A stretch of 64,000 bases of DNA from Cellulomonas chitinilytica (GCF_016862675.1 NZ_BONK01000004.1:186001-250000); one strand, 5' to 3'. Positions 20,978 to 28,621 are shown, numbered from the stretch's first letter. The notes: a model not told the origin generated them from the sequence alone. Numbers and translations: made by a program.

Positions 20978-21685
20978 TCACTCGTCCGGATCCGGCTCGC
21001 CACCGGTCCAGAACAGGATCCGGGTACGGCCGATCATGAGGGTGTTGCCGTCCAGCAGCGTCGCCGCCGGCACGTGGTGCCCCTCGACGTACAGCCCGTT
21101 CGTCGACCCCATGTCCGTCGCGATCACGCCGTCGGGCGTCACGCGGATCTCCAGGTGCCTTCTCGAGACGCCCGGGTCGTCGACGATGATGTCCGCCTCC
21201 GAGCCGCGGCCGATCACCGTGACCTCGCCCGTGAGGATGTAGCGCTGGTCGTCGACCACCAGCAGCGGGTGCCGGGGAGTCGGGTTCGTCGCCGCCGCCG
21301 GGGCGACCGCGCCGCGCACCGTCGCGCTGTGCACCCGGAACCGGGCCGACTCGAGCGCGGGGTCCTCGCTGAACGACACCGTCACCGGCCCGACGAACGC
21401 GTACCGCTGGCTCGCCGCGTGGTCCGTGACCTCCCGCGCGAACTCGTCCGCCAGCGTCTCCGCGCCCCACGCCTCGATCTGGTCGTAGTCGCCCGGGGAC
21501 AGCTCGATCGTGAACTCGTTCGGCACCACCGTGCGGTCCCGACCCAGCACTGCCGCCCGGTCGTCGAGCTCGCGGCGCAGCGCGCTCGTCAGCTCGACCG
21601 GCTTCAGCTCGCTCCGGAAGACCCGGGAGAAGGCGTTGTTGACCGCTCGCTCCACACCGTTCTCGAACTTGTCGAGGAAGCCCAC
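20978..21685 (-). CDS. fhaA: FhaA, DUF3662 and FHA domain protein
   Basis: 235 residues. The N-terminal DUF3662 domain (about 1-125, GFLDKFENGVERAVNNAFSR) is followed by a short linker and a C-terminal FHA domain with GRGSEADIIV, VSRRHLEI and GSTNGLYV. In mycobacteria FhaA binds phosphorylated MviN/MurJ and restrains lipid II export. The GTG at 21685 is chosen over 21691 because GGGAGGT lies 4-5 nt upstream of it. It is the first gene of the seven-gene kinase operon, divergent from tRNA-Leu. The M. tuberculosis version has a longer linker. Confidence 0.92.
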   Translation of the reverse strand: MGFLDKFENGVERAVNNAFSRVFRSELKPVELTSALRRELDDRAAVLGRDRTVVPNEFTIELSPGDYDQIEAWGAETLADEFAREVTDHAASQRYAFVGPVTVSFSEDPALESARFRVHSATVRGAVAPAAATNPTPRHPLLVVDDQRYILTGEVTVIGRGSEADIIVDDPGVSRRHLEIRVTPDGVIATDMGSTNGLYVEGHHVPAATLLDGNTLMIGRTRILFWTGGEPDPDE

Positions 21686-21854
21686 GCCCACCTCCCTTGT
21701 CGTCCTGTCACGCACGGGTGCCGTGCTGCTCTGCGCTGATCCGCCTTGATGGTATCTGCGACCTGGCAGTCTCGACCGGGTTCGCCGCCCGACGCACGGG
21801 TGTTCACCTCGTGGTCCTGGACCGGCACGCAGGCGTGCTAATGTTCTGCGGCGC

Positions 21855-21937
21855 GCGCGAGTGGCGGAACGGCAGACGCGCTGGCTTCAGGTGCCAGTGT
21901 CCGAAAGGGCGTGGGGGTTCAAATCCCCCCTCGCGCA
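21855..21937 (+). tRNA. tRNA-Leu (anticodon CAG)
   Basis: Acceptor GCGCGAG pairs with CTCGCGC and the discriminator is A. The anticodon stem CTGGC/GCCAG holds a TTCAGGT loop with anticodon CAG, reading CUG. A long variable arm is present and the T-arm is GGGGGTTCAAATCCCCC. The 3' CCA is not encoded. A -10 like TAATGT lies at 21839-21844. A tRNA-Leu beside fhaA is conserved in actinobacteria. Confidence 0.96.
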
Positions 21938-21945
21938 CACAGTAC

Positions 21946-21979
21946 GAAGGGCCGGAGACCTCAGGGTCTCCGGCCCTTC
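21946..21979 (+). terminator. terminator after tRNA-Leu
   Basis: A perfect 15-bp stem (GAAGGGCCGGAGACC with its complement at 21965-21979) and a TCAG loop, 8 bp after the tRNA. Confidence 0.85.
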
Positions 21980-22026
21980 GTCGTCGTTCCCCGAGGGCAC
22001 ACCGTGCGCCGCCCGCAGGTGGCAGC

Positions 22027-22461
22027 ATGTCCGCCGTGTCCGTTAGCCCGCGACTCTCGTGCCCGTTCTGTCACCGCACCGTGGCACCGCGCGCGCTCCG
22101 GCTGCACAGGTGGTGGCACACGAGCCGTCGCCGGGACGGCCAGCAGCAGGAGCACGTGACGCTCTCGCCCGCCGCGCGCTACGAGGGATCACTCGTCGGC
22201 GTCCCGTGCGTCTACGTGCACCGGGCGTGCGGGGCGTACACCACGATGCCGGTCGAGATCATCCGCAGCTACCTCGCGAACCCGTTCCTGTACGGCGACG
22301 AGACGTTCTGCGCAGGCTGCAGCGACTACGTCCCCCATCGGGACTGCTTCTGGGAGACCGGGCAGAGCCTTCAGGCGTACTTCGACGCATTGCGGGCGGC
22401 TGCGTCGCCGGCGCTCCGGGCGCGGGCTCACGAGCACTACCACGGGGGCGTCGACCAGTAG
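22027..22461 (+). CDS. Cys-rich putative zinc-binding protein of unknown function
   Basis: 144 residues, not recognised. The N-terminal CPFCH with a nearby His-rich LHRWWH suggests one metal site. CVYVHRACG and CAGCSDYVPHRDC in the second half supply further Cys/His ligands. No signal peptide or membrane helix is seen. The ATG at 22027 has AGGTGG 4-5 nt upstream. It lies between the tRNA terminator and the putative graspetide genes, but a promoter-like sequence separates it from them, so membership of that cluster is unproven. Confidence 0.65.
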   Translation: MSAVSVSPRLSCPFCHRTVAPRALRLHRWWHTSRRRDGQQQEHVTLSPAARYEGSLVGVPCVYVHRACGAYTTMPVEIIRSYLANPFLYGDETFCAGCSDYVPHRDCFWETGQSLQAYFDALRAAASPALRARAHEHYHGGVDQ

Positions 22462-22502
22462 GTCCGGCGGGCGACGTGCCCGGGAGGCCGTGCTCCGTGT
22501 CC

Positions 22503-22531
22503 TTGTGCCGCCTCGTCACCGGGCATACGTT
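22503..22531 (+). promoter_or_regulatory. putative promoter of the graspetide-like cluster
   Basis: TTGTGC (22503-22508), a 17-bp spacer and TACGTT (22526-22531), about 50 bp upstream of the precursor start. The 120-bp gap otherwise holds nothing recognised. Confidence 0.4.
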
Positions 22532-22581
22532 CGACGTGACCGGGCCGGGTTCGGCCGGCGCGGGGTCTGGGGGCAGATCCA

Positions 22582-22878
22582 ATGGCAGATCCGCAGGACG
22601 ACAAGGACGGCGCTCGGGCACAGGAGCCCGGGGCGGTGGTCGAGGCGTCGGCGTTCCTCAAGGACCACCCGCTGCCGGTGATCATGAACTTCCGGGTGAC
22701 CGGCTTCAGGCAGGTCGACACACCCGACGAGCTGCGCCGGTGGGAGGCGACGGTCCGCGACCAGGTCGGCCTCCCGGTGGCGGTCGGCTCGAGCTCCGGG
22801 TCCGACTCGCGCACGCCGTCGGACACGATCTCCGCGATGTCCGAAGGAGCGGTCGTCGACGACTGCGACTACGACTGA
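22582..22878 (+). CDS. putative graspetide (ATP-grasp-modified RiPP) precursor
   Basis: A 98-residue hydrophilic protein. Residues 1-68 would be the leader, with a hydrophobic and aromatic stretch (about 25-42, containing FLKDHPLPVIMNFRV). The last 29 residues are nearly all small, hydroxyl or acidic: ten Ser/Thr (70-87) and seven Asp/Glu (75-98), ending VVDDCDYD. This is the composition expected of a core in which an ATP-grasp ligase joins acidic side chains to Ser/Thr (ester) or Lys (amide). The stop overlaps the ATP-grasp start by one base (TGATG), the strongest argument for a substrate-enzyme pair. The leader does not show the PFFARFLE motif of microviridins. It could instead be an unrelated small protein. 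The ribosome-binding site (GGGGG) is weak. Confidence 0.6.
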   Translation: MADPQDDKDGARAQEPGAVVEASAFLKDHPLPVIMNFRVTGFRQVDTPDELRRWEATVRDQVGLPVAVGSSSGSDSRTPSDTISAMSEGAVVDDCDYD

Positions 22879-23867
22879 TGCCGCCGAAGGTCGGCATCTT
22901 CTCCTTGAAGGACGACCTCCACGCCCTCGCCGTGCAGCACCGTCTGCAGCACCGGTTCGGCGTGGACTGCGTCGTCGTGGAGACCGACGACCTGGTGGTG
23001 TCGGGTGGGCTGACCTGGCACGTCGGCGGCGAGGACTCCGAAGTCGCGCTGCGGGCCCGAGGCGGGGCCTGGTTCGACCCGCGCGACCTCGACCTGATCT
23101 GGTGGCGCCGGTCCAGCTACCCGCAGCGCGGCCTGCCTGACGGGTTCGACGAGGACGCCGCCCAGCTCGTCACCCAGGAGTGGCGGTACGCCCTCGTCGG
23201 CCTGCTGCGGACGACGTTCCGCGGCGTCTGGGTCGACCATCCGGACCGGGTGCGTGCTGCCGAGAACAAGCTCGACCAGCTGCGGGCCGCGGAGCTCGCC
23301 GGGCTTCGCGTCCCACGGACCCTCGTCTCCCAGGACCCGGCGGCGGTGCGCGCCTTCTGCACCGAGGTGGGCGACGTCGTCGTCAAGGCCGTCCGGGGGC
23401 TCGCGCACCGCCCGCAGCAGACGAGCGCCATGGACGTCGCCGTCGTCGACGACGCCTCGATCCGGCTCTGCCCGGCGATCTACCAGGAGCTGGTGCCCGG
23501 TCGGCGGCACCTGCGGATCTGCTGCTTCGGCGAGCGGGTCCTCGCCGTCGCGCTGGACAGCGAGGACCTGGACTGGCGGTGGGACCTCACCCGCTGCACG
23601 TTCGAGCCCGTCGACCTGCCGGCGCCGACGGGCAGCGCCCTGGCGACGGTGCTCGACCGTCTCGGCATCACCATGGCCTCGATGGACGCCAAGGTCCGGC
23701 CCGACGGCGAGGTCGTCTGGCTGGAGGCGAACCCGCAGGGGCAGTTCCTCTTCCTCGAAGGACTGACGGGCCTGGACCTGACCGGGCCGTTCTGCGAGTT
23801 CCTGCTCGAGTCGGCGCGGCGAGGCCAGGCCGGCTCCGCCCAGGGGTCGGCGGTCGCCGTCGTCTGA
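22878..23867 (+). CDS. ATP-grasp RiPP maturase, MvdD/TgmB-like
   Basis: 329 residues, the usual size for graspetide ligases. An N-terminal pre-ATP-grasp domain ends in DLDLIWWRRSS (71-80), a family hallmark. Next come VWVDHPDRVRAAENKLDQLR (117-136) and a Lys in VVVKAVRGLA (167-176). The ATP-grasp core includes YQELVPGRRHLRICCFG (202-218), DWRWD (232-236) and the metal-binding WLEANPQGQFLFLEGLTGLD (281-300), matching the EVNPQGQW...TGL pattern of MvdC/D, PsnB and TgmB. The family activates Asp/Glu side chains as acyl-phosphates to form macrocycles. It overlaps the putative precursor by one base. A second ligase or transporter is not seen. Confidence 0.85.
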   Translation: MPPKVGIFSLKDDLHALAVQHRLQHRFGVDCVVVETDDLVVSGGLTWHVGGEDSEVALRARGGAWFDPRDLDLIWWRRSSYPQRGLPDGFDEDAAQLVTQEWRYALVGLLRTTFRGVWVDHPDRVRAAENKLDQLRAAELAGLRVPRTLVSQDPAAVRAFCTEVGDVVVKAVRGLAHRPQQTSAMDVAVVDDASIRLCPAIYQELVPGRRHLRICCFGERVLAVALDSEDLDWRWDLTRCTFEPVDLPAPTGSALATVLDRLGITMASMDAKVRPDGEVVWLEANPQGQFLFLEGLTGLDLTGPFCEFLLESARRGQAGSAQGSAVAVV

Positions 23868-23933
23868 CGTCGGCACCGATACTCTCGCGCGACGACGTTC
23901 GAGAGAGTGACCCGACATGAAGGATCGACCCCG

Positions 23934-24380
23934 ATGGCGGACGAGGAGACGATCGTCTTCCCACGGCTTGGACCGGGAGCGACGACCGCTGCGTGGATCC
24001 ACCGGCCCAGCGGGCTCGTCACCCCTCCGGAGAGCACCTGGCACCGTCGGCCCGTGACGCTCGACCGCCGCGCCCACGTCGTCCTGCGAGGCAACGACGT
24101 GCGGGTCGACCTGCAGGTCGAGCGGCGCAACGGCTGGCGCGTGGCAGGGATCCCGCTGTACGCGGTGGGTCCGTGGGGGGTCGCCGCTCAGCCCCTGGAG
24201 CTCATGAAGGCGCTCGCAGCGGAGGTGCGGAGCCGTCGGCCCTACGGCGCCGACCGGGTGCTCGCGGCCCTCGACCGCCATGTGGCGCTCGTCCGACGCA
24301 CGCCGGACCGCCTCGACCTCAGTCCCTTCGCCAGCCAGATCAAGGGCAGGATGGCCCGCATCGTCGACGAGCTCTCCTGA
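23934..24380 (+). CDS. unknown protein downstream of the ATP-grasp ligase
   Basis: 148 residues, not recognised. It is Arg- and Val-rich, with alternating hydrophobic and charged segments in the first 90 residues (beta-like: HVVLRGNDVRVDLQVERR) and helical segments later (PLELMKALAAEVRS). There is no membrane helix, signal or Cys motif. It starts at ATG 23934 (AAGGA about 9 nt upstream) or GTG 23907. A -10-like TACTCT (23880-23885) precedes it, so it may also have its own promoter. Its place 39-66 bp behind the ligase makes it a candidate accessory, modifying or immunity protein of the graspetide-like locus. The methyltransferase found next to TgmB in streptomycetes, as I recall it, is absent. 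Confidence 0.6.
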   Translation: MADEETIVFPRLGPGATTAAWIHRPSGLVTPPESTWHRRPVTLDRRAHVVLRGNDVRVDLQVERRNGWRVAGIPLYAVGPWGVAAQPLELMKALAAEVRSRRPYGADRVLAALDRHVALVRRTPDRLDLSPFASQIKGRMARIVDELS

Positions 24381-24396
24381 CCGATCGAGCGGGGCC

Positions 24397-25041
24397 TCAG
24401 CCGCCGACGCGAGTCCCGCAGTCCGCGCAGAACCGGGCGCCCGCGGCGAGCTCGGCGGAGCAGCCCGGGCACGCCGTCGTCGGGGCGAGCGACGCGCCGC
24501 AGTCGGTGCAGAACTTGCCGCCGCCCGCGCGGGCGCCGCACGACGGGCACGCGGCCACCGGCGCGGCGGCGACGTCGACACCCGTGAGCAGGTCCGTGCT
24601 CGACAGCCGCTCGGCCGCCTGCGTCCGGCGGGCCTGGGCCTGCAGGCCGGCGATCTCGTCGTTGAGCCGGGGTGCGCACCGGGCGCACTGGCCGACCTCC
24701 TCGTTCCAGCAGATGGCGCGGCACATCCAGTCGCCGCAGCCGCGGCACTGCGTGAACCGGTCCGCGATCTCCTCGACGGCCGCCGCCAGCGCCTTGTCCT
24801 TGGCGGGCGAGTTCGTGCCGCGGTTGAGCATGATCTGGTCGGCGGCGTTCCCGAGGTCGCGCAGCGGGCCCCCGAACAGGCTGCCGACGGAGCGCAGCAG
24901 GGTCTGGCCCGTGCTCACCGCGTCGCGCTGGAACGCCGACCGGTACCCGTTGCCGCAGCGTTCGCAGCGGAAGTCGAACTGGTAGCCCTGCGTGTTCGAG
25001 AGGTCGGAGAAGTTGTCGGTGAAGGGAACGGCCTGAGTCAC
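24397..25041 (-). CDS. multi-zinc-ribbon protein
   Basis: 214 residues. It has CERCG near the N-terminus (about 26), CRGCGDWMC and CARC in the middle, and two C-terminal double zinc ribbons of the CPSCGA...FCTDCG and CPGCSAE...FCADCG type. There is no membrane segment. Zinc ribbons of this sort are generic and no catalytic domain is visible, so the function is unknown. A TAGTGT -10 ends 6 nt before the GTG start and no ribosome-binding site is present: a leaderless gene. Confidence 0.75.
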   Translation of the reverse strand: MTQAVPFTDNFSDLSNTQGYQFDFRCERCGNGYRSAFQRDAVSTGQTLLRSVGSLFGGPLRDLGNAADQIMLNRGTNSPAKDKALAAAVEEIADRFTQCRGCGDWMCRAICWNEEVGQCARCAPRLNDEIAGLQAQARRTQAAERLSSTDLLTGVDVAAAPVAACPSCGARAGGGKFCTDCGASLAPTTACPGCSAELAAGARFCADCGTRVGG

Positions 25042-25248
25042 GCGGCGACACTAGTGACGCCGGCGGCCCCGAGGACCGTCCACCCGGGTGAAATGTCCGG
25101 CTGTCCCACGATCGTGGAGCTCGCGCCGGTCGGGCCGCCGGAGTCTTCACGAGACCTTGACGTCACGGACCGGCAGGACGGGGGGCCGCGTCGGTACGGT
25201 CGCCCGGCGGCGGCCACCACGGCCGGCACGGACGGGAGGCCACACCGG

Positions 25249-26850
25249 ATGCCCAGCACGACGCGTACCGAGGTCGTGCTCCGGGCCGGGGCGGGTGTCG
25301 TCGCGGTCGTCGGGGCGTGGACGGCCGCGGTGCTGGTCGGCGACGCGACGTGGGCGCTGGTCGGCGACGGCCTGCGGGCGCTGCTCGGTGAAGGGTCGCT
25401 GTCGACGGCCGGCGACGCGGTGCGGGCGGTGCGCGGCGACGTGCTGCCGGTGCTGGTGCTGGCGCTCGGGCTGGTCCCGGCGGGCGCGCTCGTCCTGGCC
25501 GGGGCGGCCCGTCCGTCCGCCTCGTCGCCGCGCAGGACCGGGGTCCTCGTCGGCGTCGCGGCGGCCGGTGCCGTCCTGCTCGTGCTCGGGGTCCTGAGCC
25601 TGACCGCCGACCCCGCCGCGCTGCGGCTCTCGACGGCGTCCTGGTACTTCGCCGTCGGGTCGCCGCGCATGCTCGCGGGCGTGTGGCTCGCGGTCGTGGG
25701 CGCCGGGGTGGGCGCGGCCGCGGTCGGCGTGCGGGTGCGTCGCCGGGGCGTCGTCGTCGCCGGTGCGTCCGTGCTCGGCGCCGGAGCGCTGGCCACGGCC
25801 GTGTCGGCGGCCGGGTGGATGGCGTGGACGGTCTGGTCGATCGGGCACTACCGCGGCGGCCCGACGTCGGCGGCCGCGGTGCTCCGCGACGGCTCGCTGG
25901 CCGTCGGGATCGTCGCGGGCACGGCCGTGCTCGTCGCCGGCTGGTGCGCGGGCGCCGCGTGGCGACGGCTCGCGTCCTGGGTCCCCCCGCAGCCCGACGA
26001 GCCGCCGGGGATGCGCACGGCCCGGGCCCGACGTCGGCTGCTGGTCGCGGCGGGTGTCGCGGGCATCCTCCTGGTGGCGCTCGGCGTGCGGGTCACGTCG
26101 CACGTGGCGGAGCGGGAGCCGGTGCCGGACGTCGTCGCCGACCCGGCGCTCGCGGCGTGCCTGGAGCAGTCGCTCGGCGTCGGGCACGGCCGAGGTGTCT
26201 CGCCCGACCAGTACGACAAGGTGTACGTCCTCGACTGCGGCTGGAGCGGCAGCGGGCCGCAGGTCAGGTCGCTCGCCGGGCTCGAGCGGTTCACACAGGT
26301 GCACGACGTCGACCTGTCCCGTCAGGACGTCGCGGACCTCGCCCCGCTCGCCGCGATGACGGGTCTGACGTCGCTGCGGCTGACCAGCAACGCCGCCGTC
26401 ACGGACCTGTCCGCCCTGGGCGGGCTCCCGCTGGAGAACCTCGGCCTGTCGGGCACCGGCGTCCGCGACCTGTCGCCGCTGGCGGGGACGACGACGCTGC
26501 GGTTCGTCGGCCTGTCCGGGACCGGGGTGTCCGACCTCGGACCGCTCGCGGGGTCCGACCTGGACGAGCTCGACGTGTCGCACGCCGCCGTCACGGACCT
26601 GTCCCCGCTGGCGGGCGCGCGGTCGCTCACCAAGCTCGACGCGCGGGACAACCAGGTCACCGACATCGGCCTGCTCGCCGGGATGCCCGCGCTCGACGAG
26701 CTGTGGATCGGTGGCAACCCCGTCGTCGACCTGCGGCCGCTGCTCGGTGCGCCCGCGCTGCTGGGGGTGGACGTCGAGGGTCTCGACCCGTCGACGCCCG
26801 GGATCGTGGAGCTGCGGGCGCAGGGCGTGTACGTCGGCGGGCTCGCCTGA
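25249..26850 (+). CDS. membrane protein with extracytoplasmic leucine-rich repeats
   Basis: 533 residues. The N-terminal half has about five membrane helices; another (VAAGVAGILLVALGVRV) leads into a C-terminal domain. That domain has about six internalin-type leucine-rich repeats of 21-23 residues, with the pattern L-x-x-L-x-L-(S/T)-x-(T/N)-x-V-x-D-L-x-x-L. LRRs bind proteins or glycans; on this topology they would face outside. Membrane-plus-LRR is an unusual arrangement and I know no function. GGGAGG lies 10 nt upstream of the ATG. Confidence 0.75.
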   Translation: MPSTTRTEVVLRAGAGVVAVVGAWTAAVLVGDATWALVGDGLRALLGEGSLSTAGDAVRAVRGDVLPVLVLALGLVPAGALVLAGAARPSASSPRRTGVLVGVAAAGAVLLVLGVLSLTADPAALRLSTASWYFAVGSPRMLAGVWLAVVGAGVGAAAVGVRVRRRGVVVAGASVLGAGALATAVSAAGWMAWTVWSIGHYRGGPTSAAAVLRDGSLAVGIVAGTAVLVAGWCAGAAWRRLASWVPPQPDEPPGMRTARARRRLLVAAGVAGILLVALGVRVTSHVAEREPVPDVVADPALAACLEQSLGVGHGRGVSPDQYDKVYVLDCGWSGSGPQVRSLAGLERFTQVHDVDLSRQDVADLAPLAAMTGLTSLRLTSNAAVTDLSALGGLPLENLGLSGTGVRDLSPLAGTTTLRFVGLSGTGVSDLGPLAGSDLDELDVSHAAVTDLSPLAGARSLTKLDARDNQVTDIGLLAGMPALDELWIGGNPVVDLRPLLGAPALLGVDVEGLDPSTPGIVELRAQGVYVGGLA

Positions 26851-26871
26851 CGAGCGGGCTGCCGCGGGGGG

Positions 26872-27042
26872 TCAGTCCTCGGGGTGGTCCGGGACGGCGT
26901 TGACGGCCCGCTGCATGGACGCGGACCGGCCCGCGACGCGGAGCGTGCGGTCCTCGGACAGGAACGGGTTGGGGTCCGTGAACGCGTGCGTGAGGTTCCG
27001 GTCGTGCGCGTCGAGCGGTACGGCGTTGTCCTGCTCGGTCAT
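26872..27042 (-). CDS. small hypothetical protein, 56 residues
   Basis: A short frame with a perfect ribosome-binding site, GGAGG 5 nt before the ATG at 27042. The product, starting MTEQDNAVPLDAHDRNL, is acidic and hydrophilic with no Cys or membrane helix, and contains FTDPNPFLSEDRTLRV. It is convergent with the LRR gene, with stops 21 bp apart. Codon use has the G/C third positions of real genes here. The function is unknown. Confidence 0.65.
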   Translation of the reverse strand: MTEQDNAVPLDAHDRNLTHAFTDPNPFLSEDRTLRVAGRSASMQRAVNAVPDHPED

Positions 27043-27140
27043 GTCGTCCTCCCACGGGGCGATGGAACCTGGTCGTGCGTCCAGGCGACGGCCCGCGGCA
27101 ACTTACCGGGACCGCCGGGCGGTTCGTGGGCGGTTTGCGT

Positions 27141-27166
27141 CGAAAGAGAGAACTCTCACGCTTTCG
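27141..27166. other. nested inverted repeat
   Basis: Outer arms CGAAAG (27141-27146) and CTTTCG (27161-27166) enclose GAGAG-AA-CTCTC (27146-27157). It lies in the 284-bp gap between the divergent 56-residue gene and the PT-rich lipoprotein gene, so it may be an operator or an RNA hairpin. Nothing else was recognised in the gap. Confidence 0.4.
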
Positions 27167-27326
27167 ATACCTCGCGGTGTCACACGTCGGAGCGATCACC
27201 CGCGGCGGGTGTACCGCGCACCCCGGCACCCGTCGAGCATCGGGACGTGCGGTCCGCGCCGGCTCCCGGCTCCCGCACCGGGGGCGTCGTGAGTCGTCGG
27301 GAGCGTCGACCGGAAGAGGACGTGGC

Positions 27327-27923
27327 GTGAACGCATCGCACCAGGGCGCCCGGCGGGCGTCGGGCGTCGTGGGTGTCCTGCTGGCGGTGCTGCTGCTCGC
27401 GTCCTGCGGCGACGGGATCGACCGGCCGAACCCGACCAGGACGGTGCCCACCCCCACGATCACGGTCCCGACGCCGACCGTGACGCGCCCGACGAGGCCG
27501 ACACCGACACCGACCCCGACGCCCACCCCGGAGCCGACGCCGACGCGGACGCTGCCCGTCCGTCCGACGCCGACCGCCGAGCCGACGCAGGCCCCGGTGC
27601 CGACGGCCGAGCCGACGGTCGAGCCCACGGTCGAGCCGACGGTCGAACCCGCTCCGCTGCCGACGGTCGAGCCGGCCCCGACCACCGTCCCGACCGAGAC
27701 GGCGACCCCGACCCCCACACCCACGCCCACGCCCACCCCGACGCCGACCGAGGTGGTCACCCCGTCGCCGTCCCCGACCGCGGTCCCGGAGCCCGACGAG
27801 GGCGGAACGCCGGCGTGGGTGTGGTGGGTGGCGGGCATCCTGGTCGTCGGGGCGGGGGTCGGGGTCCCGCTGCTCGTCCGGGCGCGCCGCGCCGGCTCGT
27901 CGAACCCCGCGGGAGAGGCGTGA
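27327..27923 (+). CDS. Pro/Thr-rich lipoprotein with C-terminal membrane anchor
   Basis: 198 residues. A signal with lipobox LLLASCG (lipidated Cys at 27) is followed by about 130 residues of almost pure Pro-Thr with Val-Glu-Pro-Thr units, then one membrane helix (about 162-184, VWWVAGILVVGAGVGVPLLV) and a basic end. Having both a lipid anchor and a transmembrane helix would tether the rod-like PT segment at both ends. The AGAGGA 7 nt before the GTG decides the start. It overlaps the next gene by 4 bp. Confidence 0.75.
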   Translation: MNASHQGARRASGVVGVLLAVLLLASCGDGIDRPNPTRTVPTPTITVPTPTVTRPTRPTPTPTPTPTPEPTPTRTLPVRPTPTAEPTQAPVPTAEPTVEPTVEPTVEPAPLPTVEPAPTTVPTETATPTPTPTPTPTPTPTEVVTPSPSPTAVPEPDEGGTPAWVWWVAGILVVGAGVGVPLLVRARRAGSSNPAGEA

Positions 27924-28585
27924 CGGACAAGCTCGACGTCAAGAAGACCCTCGACTCCTACCGTGCGCAGCACGGGCGGTTCCGGGTCCTCGACGTGCCC
28001 GACCTGCAGTACCTGATGGTCGACGGGCACGGCGACCCGAACACGTCGTCCGCGTTCACGGAGGCCGTCGAGGCGCTGTACCCGGTGGCGTACACCCTGA
28101 AGTTCGCGAGCAGGCGGGAGCTCGGCCGTGACTACGTCGTGCCTCCGCTGGAGGGCCTGTGGTGGGCGCAGGACATGGAGGCGTTCACGGGCGCGCGGGA
28201 CAAGTCCCGGTGGGACTGGACGATGCTCCTGATGGTCCCGGACGGGATCGGGCCCGACCTGGTCGAGGCGGCGATCGCGCAGGTCGGGGCCAAGAAGTCC
28301 GTCCCGGCGCGGCTCGGTGACGTCCGCTTCGAGACGCTGTCGGAGGGCCGCTGCGTGCAGACGCTGCACGTGGGCTCGTTCGACGACGAGGCGCCGGTGC
28401 TGGCGCGCATGCACGACGAGTTCATCCCGGGCCACGGGCTGCGGATGGTGGGGCGGCACCACGAGGTGTACCTGAGCGACTTCCGGCGGGTCCCGCCCGA
28501 GCGGCAGCGGACGATCCTGCGGCAGCCGGTCGCGGCGGTCTCCGAGCCCGGCTGGCCGACAGTTGCCCGTCGGCTAATGGATTAG
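27920..28585 (+). CDS. GyrI-like effector-binding domain protein
   Basis: 221 residues, matching the stand-alone GyrI-like small-molecule-binding family: N-terminal KLDVKKTLDSYRA, then FRVLDVPDLQYLMVDGHGDPN, a central WWAQDMEAFT and C-terminal HHEVYLSDFRRVPPERQRTILRQPV. There is no DNA-binding domain. Such proteins bind or hydrolyse hydrophobic cyclic compounds; the ligand is unknown. The GTG start overlaps the lipoprotein stop (GTGA) and has GGGAGAGG upstream. Confidence 0.85.
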   Translation: MTDKLDVKKTLDSYRAQHGRFRVLDVPDLQYLMVDGHGDPNTSSAFTEAVEALYPVAYTLKFASRRELGRDYVVPPLEGLWWAQDMEAFTGARDKSRWDWTMLLMVPDGIGPDLVEAAIAQVGAKKSVPARLGDVRFETLSEGRCVQTLHVGSFDDEAPVLARMHDEFIPGHGLRMVGRHHEVYLSDFRRVPPERQRTILRQPVAAVSEPGWPTVARRLMD

Positions 28586-28591
28586 GCGGCC

Positions 28592-28621
28592 TTGTGGCGC
28601 GGGAAAACGCTCTCCTAGTGT
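28592..28621 (+). promoter_or_regulatory. pectate lyase promoter with LacI-like operator
   Basis: TTGTGG (28592-28597), an 18-bp spacer and TAGTGT (28616-28621). The spacer holds an imperfect 16-bp inverted repeat centred on CpG (28601-28616), GGGAAAAC then GCTCTCCT, the layout of LacI-family sugar repressor sites. Confidence 0.5.

Noticed and set aside
21855..21979. Possible integrated mobile element at tRNA-Leu
   Set aside because: No integrase, no repeated tRNA 3' end and no attachment-site duplication downstream; the following hairpin is an ordinary terminator.
27420..27800. Dense short repeats in the Pro-Thr coding region considered as CRISPR or a microsatellite array
   Set aside because: The repeats are codon repeats of a Pro-Thr polypeptide, with no constant spacer and no adjacent cas gene. 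No CRISPR array was seen anywhere in the window.
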